Source of the DNA: Limnohabitans sp. Bal53
GTDB lineage: Bacteria; Pseudomonadota; Gammaproteobacteria; Burkholderiales; Burkholderiaceae_C
DNA: 64,000 nucleotides
Direction: 5' to 3'
NCBI RefSeq assembly: GCF_003063355.1
Contig: NZ_NESH01000002.1
Span: 868,001-932,000 of the forward strand
This document shows, piece by piece, positions 17,646 through 26,487 of the stretch; the first letter of the stretch is position 1; the number at the start of each line of letters is the position of its first letter. Position numbers and translations under genes: made by a program. The notes below the pieces were generated by a model. The model saw only the letters and a list, made by a program, of their open reading frames with translations, had not been told where the DNA came from and searched no databases.

Positions 17646-18560
17646 ATGAAAATTTCCACCGCCTTTTTGTTTGACCGTGCCACCGAGCGCATGAGCACCA
17701 TCCAAAACAAGCTGGCCACCACACAAGCGCAAATGGCCGTGGGCAAACAGATCCTGGCCCCCAGCGCCGCGCCAGACCAGGCCGCTGCCATTCAGCGCCT
17801 CAAGGGAGAAGTGCAGCGCCAAGAGAGCCACATGCGCACGCTGGACGTGGCCATGCGCCGCTACACCGCCGAAGAAACAGCTTTGTCGTCCTCCAACGAT
17901 TTGCTCATCCGCATGAAAGAGCTGGGCATCCAGGCCGCCAACGACACCCTGGCCCCGGACGACCGCAAAGCCATCGGCGTGGAAATGAAAGCCCTGCGCG
18001 ACCAGTTGCTGAGCTTGGGCAACACACGCGATGACAGTGGCAACTTTTTGTTTTCGGGCACCCGGGTCAACACGCCCGCCTTTGCCGAAGACGCCAACGG
18101 CACCGTGGTCTACCAGGGCGACCAGACGCAAACCCGCATCCCGGCAGGCGTGGAGCGCACGGTTCAATTCACCCGCGCAGGCACGGACGTGTTCAGCCGC
18201 GTGGTGCGCGATGACGGCCAGGCCGTGGGCTTTTTTGACGCCCTCGATCAAATGATTGAAGGCATCAATTCCAGCAGCACAGGCAAGATCCAGCAAGGCA
18301 TTGCCGACATCACCCAGATGCACAACAGCCTGACGCTGTCGCAAGCGCAAAACGGCTCAGACCAAGTGGTGGTGCAGTCCCAACTCGATGTGCTGGATGA
18401 GAACACCTTGCGCATCAAATCGACTTTGTCTGAAATCGAAGACTTGGACTACGCCGAGGCCGTGGCCCGCATGAACAAGGAGATGATGGGCATGGAAGCG
18501 GCCATGGGCAGCTTTGCCAAGATCTCCGGCCTCTCACTTTTTGATTACATCCGGGGTTGA
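17646..18560 (+). CDS. flgL: FlgL, hook-filament junction protein 2
   Basis: A 304-residue flagellin-like protein. Its N-terminal coiled coil (TIQNKLATTQAQMAVGKQIL, APSAAPDQAAAIQRL) and C-terminal helix (EIEDLDYAEAVARMNKEMM) match FlgL. The middle contains LLSLGNTRDDSGNFLFSGTR, a typical FlgL/flagellin turn. It connects FlgK to the flagellin filament. It is the last gene before the promoter of fliD. Confidence 0.95.
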   Translation: MKISTAFLFDRATERMSTIQNKLATTQAQMAVGKQILAPSAAPDQAAAIQRLKGEVQRQESHMRTLDVAMRRYTAEETALSSSNDLLIRMKELGIQAANDTLAPDDRKAIGVEMKALRDQLLSLGNTRDDSGNFLFSGTRVNTPAFAEDANGTVVYQGDQTQTRIPAGVERTVQFTRAGTDVFSRVVRDDGQAVGFFDALDQMIEGINSSSTGKIQQGIADITQMHNSLTLSQAQNGSDQVVVQSQLDVLDENTLRIKSTLSEIEDLDYAEAVARMNKEMMGMEAAMGSFAKISGLSLFDYIRG

Positions 18561-18574
18561 TGGGGTACCTCGGC

Positions 18575-18601
18575 TCAAGTATTGAGGCCTGCAGCCGATG
18601 C
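18575..18601 (+). promoter_or_regulatory. Sigma-28 (FliA)-type promoter for fliD
   Basis: TCAAGTAT, an 11-nt spacer, then GCCGATGC. Each half matches 6/8 positions of TAAAGTTT and GCCGATAA with the correct spacing. It starts 15 bp after the flgL stop and ends 41 bp before the fliD ATG. This places fliD in the late, FliA-dependent class. Confidence 0.65.
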
Positions 18602-18642
18602 CTGAGATGAGAACCCTTCTTCCCACATAGAAACCCCCACCC

Positions 18643-20067
18643 ATGTCCACCAGCAGCATTGTCAACACCCTAGGCGCCGGCTCTGGCATCGACGTGAAAA
18701 GCTTGGCCCAAAGCCTGGTGGACGCCGAAAAAACGCCCCGCAAAGAACGCATCGAAGCCCAGATCGCCAAGTCCGAGGCCAAAATCACTGGCTACAGCGC
18801 CGTCAAATACGCGCTGTCCGAGCTCAAAAACGCCTTTGGCAAGCTCAACGACGCCAGCGACTTCAGCTCGATCAAAGCCAGCAACACGCAACCCGGGGCC
18901 TTTGGTGTGACGGCCAGCACCAGTGCCGAAGCAGGCAACTACAGCATCGCTGTGACGCAAACGGCCCTCGCACAACGCACGGCCAGCAGCTCATTTGCGG
19001 CGCGCGACACCACACTCAACGGTGGCGTGGCTTTTCAACTGAACTTAACCATTGGCACAGAGTCTAAAGACCCGATCGATGTCACAACGACCACCCCAGC
19101 AGGCATGGTCAGCGCCATCAACGGGGCCAAACTGGGCGTGACGGCTCAACTGATCAACACCGGAAACGGGCATCAAATTGTGTTGACGGGTGATACGGGT
19201 GTGGCCAATACCTTCAGCATGACCACCACGGGGACCAACCCCACTACCCCAGTCACCGACATCACATTCTCACAGTCGCTTCAAACTGCAACCGATGCCA
19301 GCTTCACGGTCAACGGCCTGCCCGTCACCCGCAGCACCAACACCGTGAACGACGTGATCGATGGCGTCACGCTGGAGCTTTTCGCGAAAACCGCCGTAGA
19401 CGCGGCTAACGAACCGCTGGCGGCGCGCTTGGACCTGAACCGCGACACCGCCGGCATTAAGGACAACATTCAAGGTTTGGTCACCGCTTACAACGACTTT
19501 GAAGAAACCCTGAAAATTCTGGGCGACCGCGCCAGCGAGGTGGAAGAGTTTGGCGGTGTTCTGGCCGGCGAAAGCCTGCTGCAATCGGTGCGCAACCAAG
19601 TGCGGGCCATGATCACCAACAACTCATCCACTCCCGGCACCACCATCAAAGCCGCTCGCGATGTGGGTTTGAGCATCGACCGGTTTGGCAAACTCACCCT
19701 TGACGAAACCAAGCTCGACAACGCCTTGCAAAACAACTTTGGCGAAGTCTCGACCATGTTCAGCGCGGGCACCAACAACCAAAGCATCTACAGCCCTGCC
19801 CCAGCCGGCCTGGCCGGTGGGGCCATCAACAGCATTGAAAAAATGCTGCTTTCCACAGGCCTCATCGACACCCAAAGCAAAAGCGCCACCACCCAAATTG
19901 CCAAGTACCAGGACGAAATGTCGGCACTCGAAGAGCGCATGGAAAAGCTCATGACCCGTTACATGAACCAGTTCAGCGTCATGGAAAGCATTGTGGGCAA
20001 CAGCAACAGCATGCGCACCAGCCTCAAAGGCACCTTCGAAAGCATGATGAAGTCTTACGGCAATTGA
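18643..20067 (+). CDS. fliD: FliD, filament cap protein
   Basis: A 474-residue protein. The N-terminal FliD domain (GAGSGIDVKSLAQSLVDAEK) and C-terminal region (KYQDEMSALEERMEKLMTRY, MNQFSVMESIVGNSNS) are both present. FliD forms the pentameric cap under which flagellin polymerises. No fliS, fliT or fliC follows in this window, so the filament genes lie elsewhere. A sigma-28-like promoter is directly upstream. Confidence 0.95.
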   Translation: MSTSSIVNTLGAGSGIDVKSLAQSLVDAEKTPRKERIEAQIAKSEAKITGYSAVKYALSELKNAFGKLNDASDFSSIKASNTQPGAFGVTASTSAEAGNYSIAVTQTALAQRTASSSFAARDTTLNGGVAFQLNLTIGTESKDPIDVTTTTPAGMVSAINGAKLGVTAQLINTGNGHQIVLTGDTGVANTFSMTTTGTNPTTPVTDITFSQSLQTATDASFTVNGLPVTRSTNTVNDVIDGVTLELFAKTAVDAANEPLAARLDLNRDTAGIKDNIQGLVTAYNDFEETLKILGDRASEVEEFGGVLAGESLLQSVRNQVRAMITNNSSTPGTTIKAARDVGLSIDRFGKLTLDETKLDNALQNNFGEVSTMFSAGTNNQSIYSPAPAGLAGGAINSIEKMLLSTGLIDTQSKSATTQIAKYQDEMSALEERMEKLMTRYMNQFSVMESIVGNSNSMRTSLKGTFESMMKSYGN

Positions 20068-20368
20068 ATCGGTCGCCTAGCGATGCGATGGCTGTCGGTC
20101 TCTGGGCTTCACCGACAAGGATTAGCAGCGTTTTTTTCATGACTGAACAACCGTATGCCGTATGCCGCATGCCACACGTCCAGGACCATGCGCCCACAGT
20201 CTTGGCAGCCTCATCCCCCACGACCCCCTTGAGATATCTATTTTTAAATTGGAAAAGGAAATTTAAAGGCTTGCATTTGTTAACACTTTAGTAATCACAA
20301 AACAAGCACAAAAGGTGTTCATAGATAAAATTTCTACTCCGAATAAACCAATCCAGCATGGGTGATGA
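20068..20368. other. Intergenic gap without recognised gene
   Basis: About 300 bp between fliD and the response regulator gene. The left half is GC-rich with a small inverted repeat (GTCGGT/ACCGAC, near 20092-20115) but no T-run right after it. The right half (20230-20345) is strongly AT-rich and probably holds the response-regulator promoter; a TAAAAT near 20325 is a possible -10 but has no convincing -35. A short repeated CCGTATG motif near 20152 is too small to interpret. Confidence 0.5.
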
Positions 20369-21046
20369 ATGAATTTTGATGACTTCAAAGGTCACATCTA
20401 TCTGATTGATGACGACCCATCCATCCGCAGAAGTCTGACTTTCAGTCTCAGCACATTACGCTATTCCATTCAAAGTTTTGAGAACCCGGCAGCGTTTTTA
20501 AGAGATGCTCTGCCCATCAGCCCAGCCGTTCTTTTGCTGGATGTTCGCATTCCGCAATCCAGCGGTCTGAGTCTACAAACTGAGCTCATCCGTCAAGGAC
20601 GCACCACGCCCATCATTTTCATTTCGGGGGAAAGCCGACCCAACGAAATCATAGAGGCCATGAAAAATGGCGCAGTTGACTTTCTGATCAAACCATTTGG
20701 ACTGAACGTCTTGGTCCAAGCGATCGATTCTGCCCTTGAACAAGACCAAATTGCCTTGGGTCAAAGAATCAAAGCCAAAAATGCCAAAGAACGTTTTGCG
20801 AGCTTGACAGACAAAGAACGCGAAATTTGCAGCTGGATGGTCAAAGGTTATGGCAACAAGGAGATCGCCGCCTTGAACGGCTCAGCACCATCGACCGTCA
20901 AACTGCACAGAAGCCGAGTATTGGAAAAAATGGGCTGCTCTTGTCTTTCTGAACTGCTGGACTTGGTCATGGATGGTGATCGCCGGATTTTGGACATTTT
21001 CGAGCCACCCCGCGCTGGGCCCTCAGACAAGCTACCGGGACAATGA
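20369..21046 (+). CDS. FixJ/NarL-type response regulator
   Basis: A 225-residue two-domain regulator. The receiver domain (1-~120) has the acidic pair at Asp15-Asp16, phospho-acceptor Asp58 in LLLDVRIP, Ser86 in FISGE, and Lys108 in IKPF. The C-terminal LuxR-type helix-turn-helix starts at LTDKEREICSWMVKGYGNKE and continues through APSTVKLHRSRVLEKMG. No histidine kinase is adjacent. It converges on the solute-binding-protein gene, overlapping by 15 bp. It may control the neighbouring adhesin operon or flagella, but nothing in the sequence proves a target. Confidence 0.9.
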   Translation: MNFDDFKGHIYLIDDDPSIRRSLTFSLSTLRYSIQSFENPAAFLRDALPISPAVLLLDVRIPQSSGLSLQTELIRQGRTTPIIFISGESRPNEIIEAMKNGAVDFLIKPFGLNVLVQAIDSALEQDQIALGQRIKAKNAKERFASLTDKEREICSWMVKGYGNKEIAALNGSAPSTVKLHRSRVLEKMGCSCLSELLDLVMDGDRRILDIFEPPRAGPSDKLPGQ

Positions 21047-21826
21047 TGTGTGGCTGACATTAGGTCGGCTCACATCGTAACCAAACCACCGTTTAGAAAT
21101 CGGATTGAAGCTGCCATCACGAAGCAACATCTGCACAGCTTCCGACAAACGCAAAGCCAAGGCCTTATTGCCCTTTTGAACCGCCCAACCTGCTGACAAC
21201 GGTGGTGCAAACGGTGCCGTCACCTTGATGGGCAAAGCATCGCGCTCGATGTAATAGTCTGCAATCAAACTTTCTTCCAAAACTGCATCGAGCTTCTTTT
21301 CAGACAATTGTTTGAACGCCACGTCAATCGAAGCAAAAGGCAACACGGTTTTCCCCAAAGCACCACGCGACTGCTCTTCTATGCCAGTGTTGGCCAACAC
21401 CCCCAGTTTCTTGCCATACAAATCATCCAAACTCAAAAAGTCGCGGTTATCGTCCTCGTGCTGCACACACACCAATTGGTTGGACGCATAGGCGCGCACA
21501 AAATCGAACTGGCGTCGGTTTTCAGGGGTAGCGATCAACTGGTTGGCGATGACCGAAATATCCCCTGCCGCCAGCTTTCTTTGCAAGACGGCCATGCCCT
21601 CTGTGTGGATCTGCAGCTCCACCTTCAAAATAGCCGCCAAGCGGCGCAGCACATCCACATCAAAACCTTGCAACTGGCCTTCCACAAAACTGAATGGTTT
21701 GTAGTGAGTCAACACCCCCACCCGCAACACACCCCCCTCCAGCATCGGAACCTGTGACAGAACGGGCAAAGCCGTGGCGCAGGCGCACAAAGCCAGTGGC
21801 GTGGACAAAAAATTTCGGCGGGTCAT
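21032..21826 (-). CDS. Family-3 periplasmic solute-binding protein
   Basis: About 264 residues with a twin-arginine-like leader (MTRRNFLSTPLALCACATAL). The body has the SBP_bac_3 pattern: GVLRVGVLTHYKPFSFVEGQ, then LQGFDVDVLRRLAAILKVEL and DLYGKKLGVLANTG. Such proteins bind amino acids or related small molecules in the periplasm. The ATG at 21826 has a GGGGAG site; an ATG at 21859 overlaps the upstream gene but gives a poor leader. No permease or ATPase gene is nearby, so it is either an orphan receptor or works with transporter parts encoded elsewhere. It is the last gene of the minus-strand adhesin operon. Confidence 0.85.
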   Translation of the reverse strand: MTRRNFLSTPLALCACATALPVLSQVPMLEGGVLRVGVLTHYKPFSFVEGQLQGFDVDVLRRLAAILKVELQIHTEGMAVLQRKLAAGDISVIANQLIATPENRRQFDFVRAYASNQLVCVQHEDDNRDFLSLDDLYGKKLGVLANTGIEEQSRGALGKTVLPFASIDVAFKQLSEKKLDAVLEESLIADYYIERDALPIKVTAPFAPPLSAGWAVQKGNKALALRLSEAVQMLLRDGSFNPISKRWFGYDVSRPNVSHTSLSR

Positions 21827-21851
21827 GAACTCCCCAAACACAACGGGCCGG

Positions 21852-22238
21852 TCAGTCATGAAAAGCCCCCTCAAAACAATGCCGCAATTCGTGACCCAAA
21901 TAGTTGTAGCCCGTGACCGTCGGCGTCACGATGGTGCACTCCCTGCGGCGCACATTCCAAAATGCGCAAGCCATGGGCCGCGAAATGGGCGTGATTTTGA
22001 TACCCGTGATGCGGGCGCAATACTCATAGCCATCTGTACGCACCAAATACTTGAGCTTGGGCCGCACAATCACCCGTTTGGATTCGGGAGCTGGCACAAA
22101 ACGCGCCATATCCACCTGGGGCGGGCGCATGGTGGTCGTTTCACAAGCGGCCAATAAGAACACGCCACAAAGCAACAAACCCCGCCCGACAAATCGGCGC
22201 AGGGTTTGGCAAGCTGGTCCCAAGGCCAAGGTCAACAT
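21852..22238 (-). CDS. Small lipoprotein with HExxH motif
   Basis: A 128-residue predicted lipoprotein; the leader ends LLAAC with Cys32 as lipid site. The C-terminal part contains a Cys-rich segment (CAFWNVRRRECTIVT, residues 91-105) and LGHELRHCFEGAFHD, where HELRH at 116-120 is a zinc-protease-type HExxH. The pattern GHExxHCxxG occurs in small uncharacterised secreted proteins of proteobacteria. The ATG at 22238 overlaps the stop of the upstream gene (TGATG), indicating coupling. It is clearly related to that upstream protein. Metal binding and proteolysis are inferences. Confidence 0.65.
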   Translation of the reverse strand: MLTLALGPACQTLRRFVGRGLLLCGVFLLAACETTTMRPPQVDMARFVPAPESKRVIVRPKLKYLVRTDGYEYCARITGIKITPISRPMACAFWNVRRRECTIVTPTVTGYNYLGHELRHCFEGAFHD

Positions 22239-22567
22239 CAGCGAGCCTGTAAACAATGCACAAACAAGTGCCCCAGCTGCGAGTGTGTGGTCTGCTCAGT
22301 GGTCACGATGGTGCAGCGCGAGGCCTGGGTCTGCCAATAAACACAGCCCTCAGCACGGCTGACAAAACCATCCTTGGGGCTCGCCTGCTGACAAAAACCA
22401 CTGGCCTGCGGATGCACCAACCAACTGACCACCGGCTCCGCAATACGCCGCTGCGAAACCTCGGGCGGGCTGAACAGGGTGAAGTCGAGCAAACGGTCAG
22501 CCATGGCAGGTAGGGCGGCCAGCATGGCGCTGATCAGCAGGGCAGCATGGCAGATGGTGCTATTCAT
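22238..22567 (-). CDS. Small secreted protein, divergent paralogue without HExxH
   Basis: A 109-residue protein with a signal peptide (ending ALPAMAD, near residue 23). Its C-terminal region (CVYWQTQASRCTIVTTEQTT then SQLGHLFVHC) aligns with that of the next gene (CAFWNVRRRECTIVT through LGHELRHC). Both cysteines and both histidines are kept but the catalytic-type Glu is replaced (HLFVH), so it would not be a standard HExxH enzyme. A GGGGTGA ribosome site precedes the ATG. It starts 20 bp after the big adhesin gene. Confidence 0.65.
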   Translation of the reverse strand: MNSTICHAALLISAMLAALPAMADRLLDFTLFSPPEVSQRRIAEPVVSWLVHPQASGFCQQASPKDGFVSRAEGCVYWQTQASRCTIVTTEQTTHSQLGHLFVHCLQAR

Positions 22568-22587
22568 GCGTTCACCCCGGAAAGTTA

Positions 22588-25452
22588 TTAAAGAATGTTA
22601 ATGACTTTTATATCATCATCAACAAACAAGGCCACGCCCAGCACAGTATTGGTGTACACATCGTATTCTTCTGGTCCATTATTCAATTTGAATAATGTAC
22701 TGCTTTTCTCCCAGGTCATATTTAAGCCATTGACTAGACCATCTAGGTTGAGCGTATCGTCCGATTGCCCATCAATCCGCATTTGGATTTGGTCTTTGTG
22801 CTGCGCGCCACCATTAACGGATGCAATGCTGAAGCTGTTTGTCACGCCCAAGGCCAAAACATCGCCCATGCTCACATCCAAGGTCACTCCCGAGTCTTTG
22901 GACAAAACCACGTGATTTGTAACGGCCTTTTCCGGATTGGCCAATGTGTCAATGCCATCATACAAAGTAGCCATGTCAAAATTGACGGGAACATTATGCG
23001 CACCGACAGAGTCAATAAGTTGACCACCTTTAAAGTCTTTCGGTAAAGCAGCCCCTGCGCTTGTTTCTGTTAGAGAAGCTGTATTGGCATTACTAAATAC
23101 CCATTGTTTTGCATTTTCAATATCTGTTTTATTTCCAGCTTGATCCCAAAATGTCATTACAAATTCACCTTTTTCAAAGACGGTACCATCTTCAATACTC
23201 AGATTTAAATTGCCGCCAAAATAATTACCAGTAATACCTTTAAATTCATATGTCCCATATGTGTAAACCATCGAATCGTTTGAGCCATCTATTGACACCA
23301 GATTGCCAAATTCAAATTTTGTAATTTTTTCCGAACCTAAAGTTGACATTTCTGTAGAATAAATATTTTCTGACGGAGTGACATCAATGAAGAAAGACTG
23401 ATCTTTAGCGCTGATCATGTTCCCGACATGGTCAAACAAAATCGTCTTTGCAACATACTGACCTTCGGCCAATGCTCCAATATGCTCATAAGTCCACTTA
23501 TTTTCAGTTGGTTCAACATAACGACTGGATTTTATTTCTCCATCCAAGTCCACAATCTGAACCAATACTTTTCCACCATTTTTTGTAAAACCAGCACTTA
23601 AAGTGCCATTGAATGTCAATTTGTCATCGTCATTGACGTCTGAACTTTTATCTTTATTGCCACCGTCTGATGTCACGAAATCGTTATTACTGACATCGTT
23701 AGCTGCCGTATCGTTGGAAATGCCGATAGTAGATATTTTCAACTTACTGTTAGGGTCAGTTGGATCAGTAGATCCTTTTGTATCAATCAGGACATCTTTG
23801 CTCGCAGGCGCGATCGTCGTTGTATCGCCATTGACAACTTTAGATGCAGGGTTGCCCGCTGCATCAACCACCTGTGCGTTCAATTTATAAGTCGCATCAG
23901 CCAACGGTGCGTTGGGGGTCCAAGTCCACTCTTTGCCTGACACATCAGCAAAACCGGACTCCACCACGACACCATCTTTTATCAACTGGATGGCAATTTT
24001 TTCGCCTTCTGGCAAGTCATCAGTCAAAGTGCCGGTAAAGACTGGTGTGTTGTCATTCGTTTTGAAGTCTGTGCGACTTGAATCAGTGGCTAAACCCACG
24101 CCTGAGTCAACCGACATGGACTCAATGCTCAAGCCCTTATCCCCCTCAGGCCCCGTCACATCAATGATCAAAACCTCTTCAGCCTTAGCGCCTTGCTGGG
24201 TGAAGGGATTACCCGCTTTGTCCACCAAAGTCGCTGTCAATTTGTAGGTGCCTTCAGGAAACGGTGTCGTTTGTGCATCCCACTCCCAGCCCCAAACATT
24301 GTCTTTCTGAATCGGCGTCACGTATTGGACTATGTTTGCGGCACCTTCGGCGACGGGGTCCAGTGTCAACATGACCAGATCACCCAGAGCAGGCGAAAAC
24401 TTGCTCAACGTGCCTTTGAAAACTAGCGCTGTGTCTGAGGTCACCCAATCGTTGTTGAGTGTGCCGGTGTCGGCACTCACGCTGGTGATGGAGAGGACAA
24501 CATCATGGTTGTTGTCACCTTCATTGGGCGAAGTGTCAATGTCAAGCGCTTGGGTTGTACTGGCTGTGGCGTGTGTGTATGCAACGCCAGCAGCGGTGAC
24601 GATGGTGGCTTTGAGGGTGTAGTTGCCGTCCTTCAAAATCTCGGGCAAATTGGTAGCTGTATCTTGATCTACTGGGACCCACTTCCAGGACCAAATACCG
24701 TTGACTTGAGTTGGTGTAACGGTCCCCTCAATTACCGGATCAAGTGGCTTGCCATCCTTGTCCAACAACTCGAGTTTGACCTTGTCACCTGGCGTGCCTG
24801 TGAATGAGCTCAAGGTACCGCTGAATTCATTCACCGGTCCTTTGGTCACAAAATCACTGTCACTGACACCGGTATCCAAAGTGGCTTTGGTGATTTTGAT
24901 GCCCGCGGAGTTGTTGTTTGGGGTGTCACCTCCGTTATCGCCGCCACCTCCACCTCCGCCACCGCCCCCCAACAAAGCCAGCGGAGCGAGCAGCAAGGGG
25001 TTCAAGCCTGGAGCAGCCACCAACGCCCCCACAGCAGCGCCGGATGCATTGATCTCTGCACCGCCCAGGGCCATACCCACCAAGTTAGAACCATCCGCCA
25101 ACAATGGCACGGTCGAATTGGCCGTGGCGGATTCTGGGATGTATTCATAAAAGCGACCCGATTCGGACTCGCCGATCAGACCGTTGAAACCTTCGGGCGT
25201 GACTTCGTAATAGTCTTCGATGATCAGGTCTGGCTGGCTGCGGCCTTCAAAAAAGACTTGCAGATTTTTACCCGACCGGCTGGCCCTGATGTTTTCAGGC
25301 GCGTAACCCGTGCCTGCGTCCAAGAGTTGGTATTTGCCGCCAGGCACTGCCTTGACAGCAAGCGCCTTCCCCGACGCACCAGCTTGGGGAATGTCCACAA
25401 ACTTGGCCTCACCTGGGCCCTGATTGACTTTGATCTTGTATGACTTGCTCAT
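22588..25452 (-). CDS. Large Bap-like surface protein with Ig-like repeats
   Basis: A 954-residue acidic protein. Residues 1-~160 resemble the BapA prefix domain; a ten-glycine run lies at 162-171. About four Ig-like repeats of 110-130 residues follow (roughly 183-690), each with a D-G-NYTLKAT / GTYKLTATLVDKAGNP-type core as in bacterial adhesins. The C-terminus (DDTLNLDGL, then EYDVYTNTVLGVALFVDDDI) resembles the end of type-1-secreted Bap-like adhesins. No signal peptide is visible, in keeping with type 1 secretion, but no TolC/ABC/HlyD genes are in the window. Bases ~23000-23760 are markedly AT-rich. It likely mediates surface attachment or biofilm formation. It follows the OmpA-like gene by 39 bp. 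Confidence 0.75.
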   Translation of the reverse strand: MSKSYKIKVNQGPGEAKFVDIPQAGASGKALAVKAVPGGKYQLLDAGTGYAPENIRASRSGKNLQVFFEGRSQPDLIIEDYYEVTPEGFNGLIGESESGRFYEYIPESATANSTVPLLADGSNLVGMALGGAEINASGAAVGALVAAPGLNPLLLAPLALLGGGGGGGGGGDNGGDTPNNNSAGIKITKATLDTGVSDSDFVTKGPVNEFSGTLSSFTGTPGDKVKLELLDKDGKPLDPVIEGTVTPTQVNGIWSWKWVPVDQDTATNLPEILKDGNYTLKATIVTAAGVAYTHATASTTQALDIDTSPNEGDNNHDVVLSITSVSADTGTLNNDWVTSDTALVFKGTLSKFSPALGDLVMLTLDPVAEGAANIVQYVTPIQKDNVWGWEWDAQTTPFPEGTYKLTATLVDKAGNPFTQQGAKAEEVLIIDVTGPEGDKGLSIESMSVDSGVGLATDSSRTDFKTNDNTPVFTGTLTDDLPEGEKIAIQLIKDGVVVESGFADVSGKEWTWTPNAPLADATYKLNAQVVDAAGNPASKVVNGDTTTIAPASKDVLIDTKGSTDPTDPNSKLKISTIGISNDTAANDVSNNDFVTSDGGNKDKSSDVNDDDKLTFNGTLSAGFTKNGGKVLVQIVDLDGEIKSSRYVEPTENKWTYEHIGALAEGQYVAKTILFDHVGNMISAKDQSFFIDVTPSENIYSTEMSTLGSEKITKFEFGNLVSIDGSNDSMVYTYGTYEFKGITGNYFGGNLNLSIEDGTVFEKGEFVMTFWDQAGNKTDIENAKQWVFSNANTASLTETSAGAALPKDFKGGQLIDSVGAHNVPVNFDMATLYDGIDTLANPEKAVTNHVVLSKDSGVTLDVSMGDVLALGVTNSFSIASVNGGAQHKDQIQMRIDGQSDDTLNLDGLVNGLNMTWEKSSTLFKLNNGPEEYDVYTNTVLGVALFVDDDIKVINIL

Positions 25453-25491
25453 GATGTGAATCTCTCAAAAATGGGTTTCAAGGAGAAGCGA

Positions 25492-26487
25492 TCAACGGCG
25501 CGCACCGGTGATGACAACCATCACACGGCGGTTTGGCGCATGACAACTCTTGTTTTCGGGTGTGGGCGTGTTGCCACAACCGGTTTTCGCCAATTCGACA
25601 GGTCCTCGGCCTTCAGCTTCAATGCCTCGCTCGACTGGGATGTTGCGTGAAGCAATTTGACGCGCCACCACGTCGGCACGTTCCTTCGAAAGTTTTTTGT
25701 TGAAAGCAGGCGACCCGATCGGGTCGGTGTACCCCACGACACGAATGCGCTCAACCGAGGAGAAGTCCTGCAGCAATCTTTGCATCAAGGACTCAATGGC
25801 GTTGTAGCCAGAAGCCCGGAGTTCAGCCTTGCCGAACTCAAACAAGGCATCTGTTTCCAGTGCGTACTCGCGCGGTACAGGCGGCTTGCGCGCGGGAGGC
25901 GGCGGAGGCGGAGGCGGCGCAACTGCTGCCGGCTCGGCACAGTTCACAGCCGCCTTGGCTCTGGAGATGGTGTGAATTTGTCGACGCGTCGCTTGCAAAT
26001 CCTCTTTGGTTTGCTCAGCGGTGCCACTGAGCAGATTCACGGTTTGTGGCGTGCTTTCATCAACTCTCAAGAACACCGTTTGACCGGCTTTGAGGTCCAA
26101 GCGCTGACCTGCATCGAGCTTGCTGGTGTGCAGTCTCGATGAATCATCTTGTGCGGCTTTGATATTGACCGAGCCAGGTGAAGCGCAAAATTCGGTGAAT
26201 CCGCCACGCAACAAGGAGGCGTGGTACTGACCATTGAGGTAAATGTTGACCGGCAAGGCGTTGGGAGCTTGACGGTTGCGGTACACAAATACTCGGGTTT
26301 GGGAGCTCGGGGCAGGCAAAGCCGATGTGTAGACCTCACCAAAGGCATCGATGTTGGCCGGTGAGGCAGACGACTGAGCGGCCACATTGGGGGCAAGACA
26401 GACCCAAAACAATCCCCCAAGTAAGGTTCGTGCAACCATCTGATGTGTAGACCGCAATGCTGAACCCTGACGACTTGTTTTTTCCAC
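25492..26487 (-). CDS. OmpA-family outer membrane/peptidoglycan-binding protein
   Basis: A 331-residue protein. The start is GTG with a GGGAGG ribosome site 5 bp away. A signal peptide ends near NVAAQSS. The middle domain is beta-rich and not recognised; a proline-rich linker (eight prolines near residue 195) leads to a C-terminal OmpA domain with RIRVVGYTDPIGSPAFNKKL, SKERADVVARQIASRNI and NRRVMVVI, the peptidoglycan-binding pattern. It is the first gene of the operon that includes the Bap-like protein, so it may anchor or help to secrete that protein. Similar OmpA genes are often linked to Bap-type adhesin operons. Confidence 0.82.
   Translation of the reverse strand: MEKTSRQGSALRSTHQMVARTLLGGLFWVCLAPNVAAQSSASPANIDAFGEVYTSALPAPSSQTRVFVYRNRQAPNALPVNIYLNGQYHASLLRGGFTEFCASPGSVNIKAAQDDSSRLHTSKLDAGQRLDLKAGQTVFLRVDESTPQTVNLLSGTAEQTKEDLQATRRQIHTISRAKAAVNCAEPAAVAPPPPPPPPARKPPVPREYALETDALFEFGKAELRASGYNAIESLMQRLLQDFSSVERIRVVGYTDPIGSPAFNKKLSKERADVVARQIASRNIPVERGIEAEGRGPVELAKTGCGNTPTPENKSCHAPNRRVMVVITGARR

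Noticed and set aside
20152..20175. Short CCGTATG-type tandem after fliD
   Set aside because: Only about three imperfect 7-bp units; too little for a repeat family or CRISPR.
24940..24972. GCC-rich run in the Bap-like gene
   Set aside because: Encodes the glycine linker; not a regulatory or mobile repeat.
25890..25920. GGCGGAGGC simple repeat
   Set aside because: It encodes the proline linker of the OmpA-like protein and is ordinary coding low complexity.
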